Source: Roseibacillus sp. (lineage in GTDB: Bacteria; Verrucomicrobiota; Verrucomicrobiia; Verrucomicrobiales; Akkermansiaceae). From it: a stretch of 56,768 bases of DNA. The DNA is taken from NCBI GenBank assembly GCA_028821775.1, contig JAPKFB010000030.1, positions 1-56,768 on the forward strand, read 5' to 3'. The position numbers and the translations under genes are program-made. The notes under the pieces are model-generated. The model had not been told where the DNA came from. It was given only the letters and a program-made list of their open reading frames with translations, and ran no database searches. Shown here one piece after another: positions 9,599 through 18,775 of the stretch; positions within the stretch are counted from its first letter, which is position 1; each line of letters opens with the position of its first letter.

Positions 9599-11182
9599 CT
9601 ACTTTCCGTCCGTTCCCGCGGGACGGTAATACCAGGTCGGAAAGGGTGCCCCCTTCGTTCCGCCCACTTTGCGGTGATGGAACTGCGTCCCGCGATCTTC
9701 CAGGAGAGGAATGGCCATCCCCGAGGTAGCCGCCAAAGCTTCGAAGAGACGCTTGTTCATCTCCTCCACCTCGGAGGCGTATGCGGGATCGTTGATCAAG
9801 TTCTTTCGTTCGGTCGGATCGGTCTCCAAGTCGTAGAGTTCGTTCAGGTCCCACACGCCATGGTAGCGAACATACTTGTAGCGCTCCCCGCGCAAGGCAT
9901 GGACGGTGGGTGTCTGCGGGTAGTTGCGCTCCCAGTAGTACTCGTAAAGGAGCTCCTTGCGCCAAGCAGGCTTGGTGGGCGCGGGGCCCCTTCCACCGGT
10001 CAACTCCTTCCGCGCGAGCTCGAGAAAATCCGCCCCGTCCATCGCGGCGGGAAGAGTCACTCCAGCCGCTTTCAGGATCGCGGGGGCAACATCGATATTG
10101 GCAACCAGCTCCTTCACCTTCGCGCCCTGCTGCAACCTCTTCGGCCAACGCGCGATCATGGGAATACGCATGGACTCTTCATACGCACAACGCTTGTCGA
10201 TCAATCCGTGTTCGCCGAAGAGAAACCCGTTGTCGCCGAGATAAATCACGAGGGTGTTGTCGAGCGCACCCTTGCCCTCCATGGCCTCGACCAGCTTCCC
10301 CACGCTCTCGTCCACCGCCAGCAGGGTCTCGCAGTAACGCTTGTAGTATTTCTCCAGGTCGAGATCCATGTAGTAGGCAAACTCCACTCCATGTCGCGAG
10401 TTCCGCTGGTTCATCACCCACTTGGGAACATCCTGAAAGGCCTCGGGTTTCTCCGCCCAGGTCACCGGCGGAGTGAATGGCTCATTCTCATACTTGAAGG
10501 CATGGCGGTTGGGGGGAAGAAAATCCGCATGCACAGCCTTGTGGGAGACATAGAGGAACCAGGGCTTGCGTCCCTCCTTGTCATCGTGCTCCGCATCGAT
10601 CCGTGACTGCAGCCACCGCATCGCAAAGTTCGTGATCTCGTCCGTGAGGTAGCCCTTCTGCGGAATGCGCTTCCCGTTCACATTGAAGCCCGTGCGGTTG
10701 GCCTGCGGAACGTAGCGTCCTTTCACTTTCAGCCCTTCATCAAAGGGCCAATAGACGCCCTGCCCCTTGAAACTCACCCAATGATCGAAACCGCGCTGCT
10801 TCTCATCGGTGTCGCCCATGTGCCACTTGCCCACGAAGGCCGTTTCGTAGCCCGCCTTCTGAAGAAGTTGGGGGAAAAACACGAGGTCGTCCCGGACCGC
10901 GTGGTAATTGTCCACCACCCCATGATTGTGCGCATAGCGCCCGGTGAGAATCGAGGCCCGACTCGGGGAACACAGTGAGGTCGTCACGAAGGCGTTTTCA
11001 AAGCTCACTCCCTCTTCCACGAGGCGATCCAGATTCGGCGTCTTGAGAAAAGGATGCCCCTTCGACCCAAGGGCATCCCACCGATGATCGTCAGTGAGAA
11101 TGAGGAGAATGTTGGGCCGTGTCTCAGCAAGAAGCACGGAACAGGTGGCGACGGTGAACAAGGTCGCGAGGAACCACTTCAT
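9599..11182 (-). CDS. Secreted sulfatase (formylglycine-dependent)
   Basis: The protein has 527 residues from the start at 11182, which begins a Sec signal peptide (MKWFLATLFTVATCSVLLAE). Type I sulfatases hydrolyse sulfate esters using a formylglycine made from Cys or Ser. Here the activation motif is C71-SPSR followed by ASILTGR, and the metal-binding aspartates are in LILTDDHRWD (residues 27-35). Further family landmarks are VGKWHMGD and YLGDNGFLFGEHG. The C-terminal part holds YYWERNYPQTPT and YDLETDPTERKNL, as in many sulfated-glycan sulfatases. It lies 128 bases after a second sulfatase and is probably cotranscribed. A formylglycine-generating maturase is not visible in the window. The frame extends 12 codons upstream, without signal peptide character. 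Confidence 0.93.
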   Translation of the reverse strand: MKWFLATLFTVATCSVLLAETRPNILLILTDDHRWDALGSKGHPFLKTPNLDRLVEEGVSFENAFVTTSLCSPSRASILTGRYAHNHGVVDNYHAVRDDLVFFPQLLQKAGYETAFVGKWHMGDTDEKQRGFDHWVSFKGQGVYWPFDEGLKVKGRYVPQANRTGFNVNGKRIPQKGYLTDEITNFAMRWLQSRIDAEHDDKEGRKPWFLYVSHKAVHADFLPPNRHAFKYENEPFTPPVTWAEKPEAFQDVPKWVMNQRNSRHGVEFAYYMDLDLEKYYKRYCETLLAVDESVGKLVEAMEGKGALDNTLVIYLGDNGFLFGEHGLIDKRCAYEESMRIPMIARWPKRLQQGAKVKELVANIDVAPAILKAAGVTLPAAMDGADFLELARKELTGGRGPAPTKPAWRKELLYEYYWERNYPQTPTVHALRGERYKYVRYHGVWDLNELYDLETDPTERKNLINDPAYASEVEEMNKRLFEALAATSGMAIPLLEDRGTQFHHRKVGGTKGAPFPTWYYRPAGTDGK

Positions 11183-11310
11183 ACCCGCTTCTCTATCTCT
11201 GCCTCGCCCTCCCCGCAAACAATAATCGGCAAACCGGGAAAGTTCGCAAAGAAGTCTCTTGATCGCCGGGGGCTGAAAAATCAGGAGGGCGCTTGGGCTG
11301 CCGAGGAACG

Positions 11311-12906
11311 CTACTTCGGATCTTCCTTCTCAAAATCGCTCCGGTTTACCCAGCCTGAGACCGTCTTCTTTCCAGCCCGGTAATTCTCGTAAAACCCCCG
11401 CCCGCGACGGTCGGCGTAGGGCATCGATTCAAAGTAATCCATCCGGCCCTCCATGCGGGGATCCCCCTGCCCCTTGAGACGACGGAAGAGCTCCTCCCGC
11501 ATCTCTCGTGCCTTCGATTTCTGATCCTCGCTCCCGACCAGGTTCACCAGGCACTCGGGATCCTGGACCACGTTGTAGAGCTCTTCGCTCGGCCGCCTCC
11601 CAAAGGCGTTCGCCCAGAAGCCCGGATCCGTTCCAGCGCGATAGAGATTCAGGATCTCGGTCTTGGTCGGGCCTCCGTCACAATTGAGATAGCCGGTCAC
11701 CGGGTTCCCCTGCGGCCAGCGACTGATCTCGAAGTTGTGCAGGTAAAGCATCCCGCCCTTCAAAAGACCGCGAATGGGATAGCCCTCATCATGAGGCCGG
11801 CCGATATCGTGACGTTCCTTGCCGATGAGGACGTGATCCCGCGCGGGAATGACCTGGCCACCTCTCTCCGCCTTGAAGATCTCCACCAGGCTGCGCCCCG
11901 TGATCGCTTCCATCCCGGACTCCTTCGGGGACACTCCGGCGACCTCCAAGAAGGTCGGCGCCAAGTCGATGAAGTTGACATAGTCCTCCACCACCCGACC
12001 CGGTTTCGCAATTCCCTTCGGCCAGCGGATCGCCAGGGGCAGGTGATTCGACAGTTCGTACTCCTGTCCCTTGATCCGGGGAAAGGGCATCCCGTTGTCG
12101 GCCGTCACAATCACGATCGTGTTCTCGATCTGCCCCTCTCTCTCAAGAACAGAGAGCATCTTGACGAGATGACTGTCGAAGTGCTCGATCTCCAGTGCAT
12201 AGTCGAGCATGTCATGACGAACGGTCTCGTTGTCAGGCCAGAACTTGAAGACCTCGCCATCCAGTTCACTCAGCTTCTTGCCCCCCTTCTTCACGCCCGA
12301 TTGAAACTCATACCTCCGGTGGGGCTCGGTGCTCCCGTACCAAAACATCCAGGGCTCACCTTCCGGAACTTCGCCCAGGAAATCCTCAAAATTCCCCGCG
12401 TAATCTGAGCTCGAGATGGCTCCTGTCGGGGCCTTTGCCTTCTTGGCGTTGTAGCGCTTGCCTGTCATCTCGCGCGCCTTGCCCTTGGCGTCCGTCGCAA
12501 TTCCCGGAGCCCATCCTTTCGAGGTAAAGCCCACCTGGTAGCCATTCTCACCCAGCGCCTCCATAACCGTCTTGAACTTGGCCGGAAAGTAACACCAGTG
12601 GTTGCAGGCCTCCTCCAGCTGCCACGAATTTCGTCCCGTCAAAATACAGGCCCGGGAGGGTGCGCACTTCGCATTCGGGGTGTAACACCGACTGAAAAGA
12701 ATGCCCTCCTTCGCCACCCGATCAAACCCCGGCGTCTTCACCCACTTGCATCCATAGGCCCCCGCATGCGGCCACGACTGATCGTCCGAGATGCAGAAGA
12801 GAATATTGGGACGCTCACGCTCCGCCGCCGTTACCGGTGCCCCGAGCAGCGTTCCCACCACACTTCCCAGCATCAGCAATCCACGGAACAAGATGTGACC
12901 TCTCAT
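11311..12906 (-). CDS. Secreted sulfatase (formylglycine-dependent), second copy
   Basis: This 531-residue sulfatase belongs to a different subgroup from its neighbour. The signal peptide is [20 protein letters not shown] and following residues. The metal site is [10 protein letters not shown] (about residues 37-46) and the formylglycine motif is C81-APSR with ACILTGR. The sequence [17 protein letters not shown] supplies the conserved Asp-Asn pair. The reading frame is open far upstream, but that part overlaps the DUF6807 gene and is arginine-rich shadow sequence. Starts at 12924 and 12906 are both possible; a GGAG lies upstream of the latter, inside the former. It follows the DUF6807 gene by 34 bases, consistent with one transcript. 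Sulfate-ester substrate unknown. Confidence 0.92.
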   Translation of the reverse strand: MRGHILFRGLLMLGSVVGTLLGAPVTAAERERPNILFCISDDQSWPHAGAYGCKWVKTPGFDRVAKEGILFSRCYTPNAKCAPSRACILTGRNSWQLEEACNHWCYFPAKFKTVMEALGENGYQVGFTSKGWAPGIATDAKGKAREMTGKRYNAKKAKAPTGAISSSDYAGNFEDFLGEVPEGEPWMFWYGSTEPHRRYEFQSGVKKGGKKLSELDGEVFKFWPDNETVRHDMLDYALEIEHFDSHLVKMLSVLEREGQIENTIVIVTADNGMPFPRIKGQEYELSNHLPLAIRWPKGIAKPGRVVEDYVNFIDLAPTFLEVAGVSPKESGMEAITGRSLVEIFKAERGGQVIPARDHVLIGKERHDIGRPHDEGYPIRGLLKGGMLYLHNFEISRWPQGNPVTGYLNCDGGPTKTEILNLYRAGTDPGFWANAFGRRPSEELYNVVQDPECLVNLVGSEDQKSKAREMREELFRRLKGQGDPRMEGRMDYFESMPYADRRGRGFYENYRAGKKTVSGWVNRSDFEKEDPK

Positions 12907-12940
12907 AATGATTAGATTCTCCATGGTGAGTTGGCCCGCT

Positions 12941-13906
12941 CTACTTCGCTCCCCCAAAAGCCTTCCACTGTCCTTCGATCTTCTCCTTGTCCGGTTTCCC
13001 ATTCGAGATGACGAGAATGTAGGTTTCCACAACCCGCTCGCCGGGCTTGATCTCCCAAGCCTTCTCCTGCGCAGGCACCACATTGAAGAAGATTGCGCCG
13101 TTGTTCGAGGACGGCGGCCAGGTGCGAATCCGCTGCGGGAAGTCGCGATTCTTCGGATGCATGAGCACACTGACAGTGGCATTCCCCTTCTTGGTCGGGC
13201 CCCACATTGCCACCCACTTCGCCCGCGTGGCATGGCTGTTGGTGCGGTCGAGGCCTTCCGAAGTCAGATAGTCGCTGTTCGTCTTGTCCCAGTCGTGAGG
13301 TGCACGATAAGCCAGACCACCACCGTAGCGATAGGCCGGCAGCACAAGACTCTCCTCGCTCACGTTCTTCTGCTCCAGGATGTAGCTCACCACGTTTTGA
13401 CCGTCAGCATACTCCACCTTTACCTGGAGCCCTTCACGAAGAACAACAGTCTCCTTGCGATCCTCCCCCTTGTAGGCCACCTGCTCCTGTTCCACCGTAA
13501 ATCCCACCGCCGGATCTTCCGTAGAAGATTTGTGGATCCCGATCGTCTTCGCAAAACGCACTCGTCCCGTCTTCGCCTTCAAGTTCCAAAAGTCCGGAGC
13601 GTCCTTCCCGTGCTTGGTCTTCACCCACGCGTGCCACAGTCCGAGGTGATGAAAGTGATCCGCCGGATGAATCCCCGTCACCGCCTCTCCGCTCGGAGCG
13701 CAGAGAGGATGAATAAATCCACTACGCTTGTAGATCGGATCGGCCTGCGGTGGAGGCGCAACCTCTGCTTTGTGGTAGGTGAGGACTGGCACATCGCCAC
13801 GTGTAATGGTGATCGCCGCATCGGTCTCGGTGACCTGTAATGCGTCGCCCAGCAGAACCGGGCAGCCTAGCGAGAGCAGAACAGGGAGAGCGCACAGTGA
13901 TTTCAT
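12941..13906 (-). CDS. DUF6807 (formerly 'PmoA') family secreted protein
   Basis: The 321-residue protein has a short Sec signal peptide ([20 protein letters not shown]). The body matches the family formerly named PmoA and now DUF6807: [16 protein letters not shown] and [15 protein letters not shown] near residues 65-95 carry the conserved histidine cluster, and a later segment has [10 protein letters not shown]. The old name implied methane monooxygenase, but there is no sequence reason to assign that; the fold is likely a beta-sandwich, and members often sit beside sulfatases and sugar oxidoreductases, as here. It is the first gene of the sulfatase operon. A TTGACG hexamer lies at 13938-13943 on the minus strand, but no good -10 partner was found. 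Confidence 0.88.
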   Translation of the reverse strand: MKSLCALPVLLSLGCPVLLGDALQVTETDAAITITRGDVPVLTYHKAEVAPPPQADPIYKRSGFIHPLCAPSGEAVTGIHPADHFHHLGLWHAWVKTKHGKDAPDFWNLKAKTGRVRFAKTIGIHKSSTEDPAVGFTVEQEQVAYKGEDRKETVVLREGLQVKVEYADGQNVVSYILEQKNVSEESLVLPAYRYGGGLAYRAPHDWDKTNSDYLTSEGLDRTNSHATRAKWVAMWGPTKKGNATVSVLMHPKNRDFPQRIRTWPPSSNNGAIFFNVVPAQEKAWEIKPGERVVETYILVISNGKPDKEKIEGQWKAFGGAK

Positions 13907-14036
13907 GGTTCGCTACCGAAACCAATTCCGCTCTCGCCGTCAATCTCCTGCCACATCTGGCACTCTTCCTCGCTGAAATGCCGCTTGATCGCCCGTCGGA
14001 ATCCAACTAGCGTTCTTCTGTCCCGATTCGAAGACA

Positions 14037-14109
<73 letters not shown>

Positions 14110-14227
14110 TTTCTTCCCTCGAGCCTGGGGAACGAGGACAGCCCCTCCCCCTTCACGGAGCTCCCTCGCTCCTCCACTGGATCCTCCACTCCATGGGCCG
14201 CTCTCGGCAACAAGAAGGCATCCGCGG

Positions 14228-14256
14228 TTGCCGGGTGACGAATTCACGATCATAAC
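14228..14256 (+). promoter_or_regulatory. Candidate sigma70 promoter of senB-senA
   Basis: TTGCCG at 14228-14233 is separated by 17 bases from CATAAC at 14251-14256; each matches four of six consensus positions. Transcription would begin near 14263, only about two bases before the senB ATG, and no Shine-Dalgarno sequence precedes that ATG. A leaderless transcript is therefore inferred. Confidence 0.4.
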
Positions 14257-14264
14257 TTCTCTCC

Positions 14265-15227
14265 ATGGACGTCCTGATCGTTTCCCCACCTGCCTCCGTG
14301 CAGAATGGAAACCTCGCCACCGCCGAAGAGTGGGCGGCGGAACTCACCAATCTCGGCCATCAGGTGCAGATCGCTTCCTCCTTTCAGGATCAAGACGCCA
14401 GCCTCCTGATCGCCATCCATGCCCACAAGAGCCACCCTTCCGTCAAACGCTTCCATGAAGTGCGCCCCGGTGGCCGGATCGTCGTCGCCCTGGCCGGCAC
14501 AGACCTCTACCCTGCACTCTCCTCCATCTCCCTCCGCTCGCTGGAACTCTCCCACCGCATCGTTGTCCTGCAAGCCAAGGCTCTCGCACGGGTGCCGGCG
14601 AGCTGCCGTTCGAAGACCCATGTGATCAATCTCTCGGCAACCGCCCCGCCATCCAGCGGCCAGGAAGAGGAGACCAACCCAAATGGATTTCAAGCCTGTG
14701 TGGTGGGACACCTCCGCGAGGTCAAGGACCCCCTGCGCACCGCGGCCGCGTCGCGCCTTCTCCCCTCCCAGTCTAGCATCACGGTCCGCCATGCGGGATC
14801 CATCCTCGACGAAAAATTCCGGAGCGCGGTGGCAGTGGAAGAGCGGGAGAACCCTCGCTATCAATGGCTGGGAGCCCTCAGCGCGGAGGAGGCCCTGCAC
14901 CTGATCGCCACCAGCGACCTCCTGGTGCTCTCTTCCATTGCAGAAGGCGGAGCGCGCGTCCTCAACGAGGCGGTGGTCTCCGGCACGCCCATCCTGGCCG
15001 CCCGCAACGATGCCACCATAAGCCTGCTCGGCGATCACTATCCAGGCCTCTTCGATCCCGGCGAAACGGTGGCGCTGGCAGGCTTGCTTCATCGCTGCGA
15101 GAGCGAACCGGAATTTCTCGCCGACTTGACCCGCAGAGTTATGCAACATGCCGCCGAGTGCGCCGAATCCCGCGAACAGGAGGCCTGGAAATCTCTTCTG
15201 GACGAACTCTACCCGGAAGGCACCTAA
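14265..15227 (+). CDS. senB: Selenosugar-forming glycosyltransferase-like protein SenB (TIGR04348 type)
   Basis: The 320-residue GT-B glycosyltransferase matches the TIGR04348 group. In the described selenoneine pathway SenB joins selenophosphate to a UDP-sugar, giving a selenosugar. Visible landmarks are an N-terminal VSPPASVQNGNLATAEEW, IAIHAHKSHPSVKRFH (residues 49-64), ALAGTDLY (75-82), GHLREVKDPLR (148-158) and the donor-binding E227-GGARVLNEAVVSGTPILA segment. No signal peptide, so cytosolic. The next gene, eight bases downstream, is an EgtB-like enzyme, which is the defining senB-senA neighbourhood. The third known gene, senC (a SelD-like selenophosphate synthetase), and the hercynine-forming methyltransferase EgtD are not in the window. 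Assignment rests on motif and context. Confidence 0.82.
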   Translation: MDVLIVSPPASVQNGNLATAEEWAAELTNLGHQVQIASSFQDQDASLLIAIHAHKSHPSVKRFHEVRPGGRIVVALAGTDLYPALSSISLRSLELSHRIVVLQAKALARVPASCRSKTHVINLSATAPPSSGQEEETNPNGFQACVVGHLREVKDPLRTAAASRLLPSQSSITVRHAGSILDEKFRSAVAVEERENPRYQWLGALSAEEALHLIATSDLLVLSSIAEGGARVLNEAVVSGTPILAARNDATISLLGDHYPGLFDPGETVALAGLLHRCESEPEFLADLTRRVMQHAAECAESREQEAWKSLLDELYPEGT

Positions 15228-15235
15228 CACTACCC

Positions 15236-16519
15236 ATGAATACAAAGGAGGAACTCCGCCGCGAACTCGACAAGACCAACTGCCGGACCCTTGCGCTCAT
15301 CGAAGACCTCAGCGACTCGCAACTCGATGTCCCCTACCATCGCGGAATCAATCCCCCGCTCTGGGAACTGGGCCACTCCGCCTTCTTCTATGAGTATTTT
15401 CTCCTGCGGGAACTTGGTAAAGCCGACCCACGCATGCCCGGCTATGACGAAATCTGGGACTCCTTCGAGATCCAGCACCGCAATCGCTGGCAGCGGGACG
15501 TGATGCCCGACAAGGCGACGACCTTCGACTTCTACCACCGCGTTCTCGATGAAGTGCGCAAGCGACTCGACGCAGCCTCCCTCGACCCGCGGGAGCACTA
15601 CCTCTGCCACTACTGCATCGCCCATCAGAACATGCATATCGAGTCCCTCATCTGGGCGCGCCAAACCCTGGGCTATCCCGCCCCCCGCTCCATGACGAAC
15701 GCCTCGCCCCCGCCCCCCTCTTCGGGAATCACGGGTGATCTCCAGGTCTCCGGAGGCCGCTATCCGATCGGGATGCCCACCAACTCTGCCGCGCTCGCCG
15801 GCCACGAGTTCAGCTTCGACAACGAACGGCCTGGATTCGCAACCGAGATCGAGCCCTTCAGCATTTCTAAGACCCTGGTTTCGAACCGCGAGTTCCTCGC
15901 CTTCGTCGATGACGGTGGCTACCAGTCACCCGGAGTTTGGAGCTACGGAGGGAAGTGGTGGTTGCAGGAAGAGGGCCCCGCTCATCCTCTCTATTGGCGC
16001 CCAAGGATGGGAGACGGATGGCAATTGCGGCGCTTTGACCAGTGGATCGATCTCCCCCTCGACGCCCCCGTTCTGCACCTCAGCTATTGGGAAGCAGAAG
16101 CATTTTCCCGCTGGGCCGGCCGCCGCCTTCCGAGCGAGTATGAGTGGGAAGCCGCTGCCCGCGGATCGAAGGGATCACGTTTCCCCTGGGGAGAAGAAAT
16201 GGACGGCACGCGAGCCGATCTCGATGGCCAGGAGATGGGATCCGGGGCGGTGGACGCCTGGCCCGAAGGTGCGACCAAGGACGGTTGCCTGCAAATGATC
16301 GGATCCGCCTGGGAGTGGACCACCAACCAGTATCTCCCCTTCCCCGGCTTTGCGGTCGATATGTATCCCTACATGTCCACCCTGCAATTTGGAGATCACA
16401 AGACCACGAAGGGAGGGTCCTGCGCCACCTCTTCCTGTCTGATCCGGAGCAGCTATCGACAGGCCTACCTTCCCGGCCGACGGGATGTCTTCACCGGGTT
16501 CCGCACCTGTTCGCCGTAG
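15236..16519 (+). CDS. senA: EgtB-like nonheme iron enzyme, probable selenoneine synthase SenA
   Basis: The 427-residue protein has an N-terminal DinB-like four-helix domain and a C-terminal formylglycine-generating-enzyme-type domain, the EgtB architecture. The iron ligands are visible: H47 in GHSAFFYEYF and the HX3HXE motif at H130-QNM-H134-I-E136. The FGE-like part includes LSYWEAEAFSRWAGRRLPSE, EWEAAARG and a C-terminal GGSCATSSCLIRSSYRQ followed by GFRT. EgtB couples hercynine to a cysteine donor; SenA couples hercynine to a selenosugar. Adjacency to senB favours SenA, but an EgtB-type (ergothioneine) or other sulfoxide synthase role cannot be excluded by eye. The open frame extends upstream through senB; the ATG at 15236, eight bases after the senB stop, was chosen because it starts the conserved domain. 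Confidence 0.82.
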   Translation: MNTKEELRRELDKTNCRTLALIEDLSDSQLDVPYHRGINPPLWELGHSAFFYEYFLLRELGKADPRMPGYDEIWDSFEIQHRNRWQRDVMPDKATTFDFYHRVLDEVRKRLDAASLDPREHYLCHYCIAHQNMHIESLIWARQTLGYPAPRSMTNASPPPPSSGITGDLQVSGGRYPIGMPTNSAALAGHEFSFDNERPGFATEIEPFSISKTLVSNREFLAFVDDGGYQSPGVWSYGGKWWLQEEGPAHPLYWRPRMGDGWQLRRFDQWIDLPLDAPVLHLSYWEAEAFSRWAGRRLPSEYEWEAAARGSKGSRFPWGEEMDGTRADLDGQEMGSGAVDAWPEGATKDGCLQMIGSAWEWTTNQYLPFPGFAVDMYPYMSTLQFGDHKTTKGGSCATSSCLIRSSYRQAYLPGRRDVFTGFRTCSP

Positions 16520-16545
16520 GGCCCATGGGGCATCCCCCGATCTCC

Positions 16546-18027
16546 TCACTTCGAGAAGCCACCGCGCTCCTCCTCCAGGAGGCGTGCGTAGTCCTCGCGG
16601 ATCTCCTCCTTCGCCACCTGCTTCAGATTCGCCGCGTAGGCCACGTTTTCAAAGGCCCGCACAAAACGCCGATGGGTCGCATACTTCTTTTCCAAGAGAA
16701 ATTCCTTCTCCTCAAGGACCTCGCGCTCCCTCTTCATCTCCTGCCACTTCGCAAACTTCGGGTGATTTTCCACCGCCTTGACAAACTCCTCCCGACTTCC
16801 GGCATCGCTCAATAGATTCACCGCTCCCGGACTGTGCTTGTTCTCCAAGGCGGGCCAACGATTCCGAATGGACCGCGCAATTTCAATGCGCACCCCATCG
16901 ACGCTCTTCTTCTGCGACTTCTTGCGGCCGGAGAGTTTCTTGAGCTCTTCGCCCAGGGCTGAAGCCTTCTTCTTCATCTCCCCTCCACGCTTTTCCCCCT
17001 TCAGCCCCAACTGCTCCGAAAGACCTGCCAAGACCGCCCGCTCCACCGGTCCGGCCCGTTCAACGATTTCAGAGTAGGCGGTCTCATGACCGAGGAGTTC
17101 CTTCTCTTTCCCGCTCCGCAATTTGCTGTGCACCCGCAGAAAGGCCCCGCTGGTCTTGACCGGAATGTCAATGTTGCGCGAAGTGAGGATCGCATAGGCA
17201 TGCGCCTCTTCGAAGGAGACCCGCCCGTCCCCATCGTAGTCGCCCCCATTCACTTCCTTCTCCATGCGCGTCTTCCCACGCAAGGCCGCCCAAAAGTGAC
17301 TACTAAACTCATCGTAGTTTGCTTCGTTGACATCTGAAGTACAGCCCGCGGCCTCCCGATCACACACCGTCGCATAGAATCCGCACACCCGGCGTCCGTT
17401 CCCACCCTTTTTCGCGTTGTTGCCTTCAAAGATGAGATGAGAGAAGCCACCTGAAAAACACTGCACCATCACCGTCATCACACTGACACCCTCAGGCAGC
17501 CCCTCAATCAGCCCCGCCAGCTTGGAGGCTTCGATGGACTTGCGATCCCACATCCAGATCTTGGTGTCGAACTTGTTGTCCTTATGCCCCCCTCGACTCC
17601 CATGAGCGGTGACATAAAGAATCAAGCGATCCCCCTTCTCCAACTTGGAGCCCTCCTCCTGAAACCAACGCTCCACCTCAGCCGGACTCGAGACTCCGCG
17701 CACTCCTTCCAGGGCATTGTTGCGATATTGGTTTTCAAGATCCTCCTCAGAGCCAAAGAGCCCGGCCATCAGGCGGTTCGCCCGCGGCACGTCCTGACCT
17801 TCGACCTGAAACTGCAAGTCCGCGGCCGAGGAAGTCCCATCCGCAAAGTAGAGATCGTGCATGGTCCCCGCGGCCAAATTCTCAGCCCGCAACTTCTCGA
17901 AGAAAATCACGTTGCGCTCCAGCGAAACTTGATTGCCAGCTGGTGAAAACCCACCCCCGATGGTGAGGAGATGGTCCTTCGCCAGCGCTGAGGTGACGAG
18001 AAGGAGAATGATTGCAATTGCACGCAT
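16546..18027 (-). CDS. Secreted caspase-like (clan CD) cysteine protease with EF-hand
   Basis: The 493-residue protein begins with a clear signal peptide (MRAIAIILLLVTSALA). A caspase/legumain-like core follows: the catalytic His is H142 in LYVTAHGSRGG and the catalytic Cys is C190 in VMVQCFSGGF, each after a hydrophobic strand as expected for clan CD. Residues 263-274 form an EF-hand loop (DYDGDGRVSFEE), suggesting calcium dependence or structure. The last 200 residues are rich in Lys, Glu and Arg and predicted helical or coiled-coil, with no recognised domain. Function is unknown; metacaspase-like proteins in this phylum are generally exported or lysis-associated. Start at 18027 chosen for the signal peptide. 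It converges on senA with a 26-base gap. Confidence 0.85.
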   Translation of the reverse strand: MRAIAIILLLVTSALAKDHLLTIGGGFSPAGNQVSLERNVIFFEKLRAENLAAGTMHDLYFADGTSSAADLQFQVEGQDVPRANRLMAGLFGSEEDLENQYRNNALEGVRGVSSPAEVERWFQEEGSKLEKGDRLILYVTAHGSRGGHKDNKFDTKIWMWDRKSIEASKLAGLIEGLPEGVSVMTVMVQCFSGGFSHLIFEGNNAKKGGNGRRVCGFYATVCDREAAGCTSDVNEANYDEFSSHFWAALRGKTRMEKEVNGGDYDGDGRVSFEEAHAYAILTSRNIDIPVKTSGAFLRVHSKLRSGKEKELLGHETAYSEIVERAGPVERAVLAGLSEQLGLKGEKRGGEMKKKASALGEELKKLSGRKKSQKKSVDGVRIEIARSIRNRWPALENKHSPGAVNLLSDAGSREEFVKAVENHPKFAKWQEMKREREVLEEKEFLLEKKYATHRRFVRAFENVAYAANLKQVAKEEIREDYARLLEEERGGFSK

Positions 18028-18210
18028 GCCTCCTTCTACGGCCCCAGTCTTCATAAAATCTCGATTGGAATGAGGAAACAGCGATCAGGGTCCCCGCCGC
18101 TGCCCCCCGAACCAGGAAGAAGAGCCCCTCCTGAGACCGCGATTCAAGGGGGTGGCGGTCAAGGTTGCTTGTCCTCCAAGGAAGAAGAGGATGGTCGAGG
18201 TTACGAGAAC

Positions 18211-18312
18211 TGGGCCATTTGAAAAGTTAGTCTGGGTGCCTACAAAGGACCCAGAAAATGAAAGGCCAGAGATCCACGACCGAAGAAAAGATCCGCATCC
18301 TCCGGGAAGCGG
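18211..18312 (+). mobile_element. 5' remnant of an IS3-like insertion sequence
   Basis: The segment begins with TGGGCCATTTGAAAAGTTAG, which resembles an IS3-family left end, and continues to an ATG at 18258. The first about 19 codons (MKGQRSTTEEKIRILREAD) read as the start of an OrfA helix-turn-helix transposase protein. The similarity then stops and the frame continues without meaning to 18425. No right end, OrfB or second inverted repeat follows. It is joined directly to a decayed cytochrome gene. Confidence 0.6.
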
Positions 18313-18759
18313 ATGGAACGGGTCGGAGCGATCCGCGAGGTCGTCGCGAAATCGGCCGGCAGTCCGTACCGGGGACGTCCGATTTTCAAACAACGCTGCG
18401 CAAGCTGTCATATCCTCTTTCATAGCGGGGGAAAGATCAGGCCGGATCTCACCGACGATCTCGAGACGATGTTGTCGAGCATCGTCGATCCCGGGATCCG
18501 TGAGGGGTATGAGGGCTTTTCCGTGAAGACGAACGACGATCGATTCCTGACGGGCTTTCTGACCGACCGCGGGGCGAACACGATCAGCTTGCGCGGCTTC
18601 GATGGCAGCGTCCTCTCGCTCCCCCGTGCGCAGATCGCCGAGATGACTCCGCTCGGCCGCAGCCTCATGCCGGAGGGATTGTTGGATGATCTGAGCGACG
18701 GTGAACTCCGCGATCTCTTCGCCTATCTTCGAATTTCGCAGCCTTTGTTGAAGGACTGA
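18313..18759 (+). pseudogene. Truncated PVC-type heme-binding cytochrome c domain
   Basis: The 148-residue frame reads as the C-terminal cytochrome c domain of large Verrucomicrobia/Planctomycetes membrane-bound dehydrogenase-type proteins (TIGR02603-like). The heme motif is CASCH in RCASCHILFHSGGKI, and the typical end GRSLMPEGLLDDLSDGELRDL is followed by FAYL. The N-terminal catalytic part and any signal peptide are missing, and the residues normally between PDLT and DDLETM and between DPG and IREGYE appear shortened, as in decay. It abuts an IS3-like remnant at its 5' side. Most likely a gene fragment rather than an active protein; no export signal for heme attachment is present. Confidence 0.7.
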
Positions 18760-18775
18760 TTGGTTGTTCGCAAGG

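Noticed and set aside
12941..13906. DUF6807 protein as methane monooxygenase subunit PmoA.
   Set aside because: The name comes from an old family label; the protein has a signal peptide and conserved histidines but none of the membrane helices of a particulate methane monooxygenase, and the context is sulfatases.
15236..16519. The SenA-like protein as a formylglycine-generating sulfatase maturase.
   Set aside because: The N-terminal DinB-like domain with HX3HXE marks it as an EgtB relative; the FGE-type domain is shared by both families.
18085..18423. A 112-codon minus-strand frame over the IS3-like remnant.
   Set aside because: It runs antisense to recognisable OrfA and cytochrome sequence and has no domain of its own.
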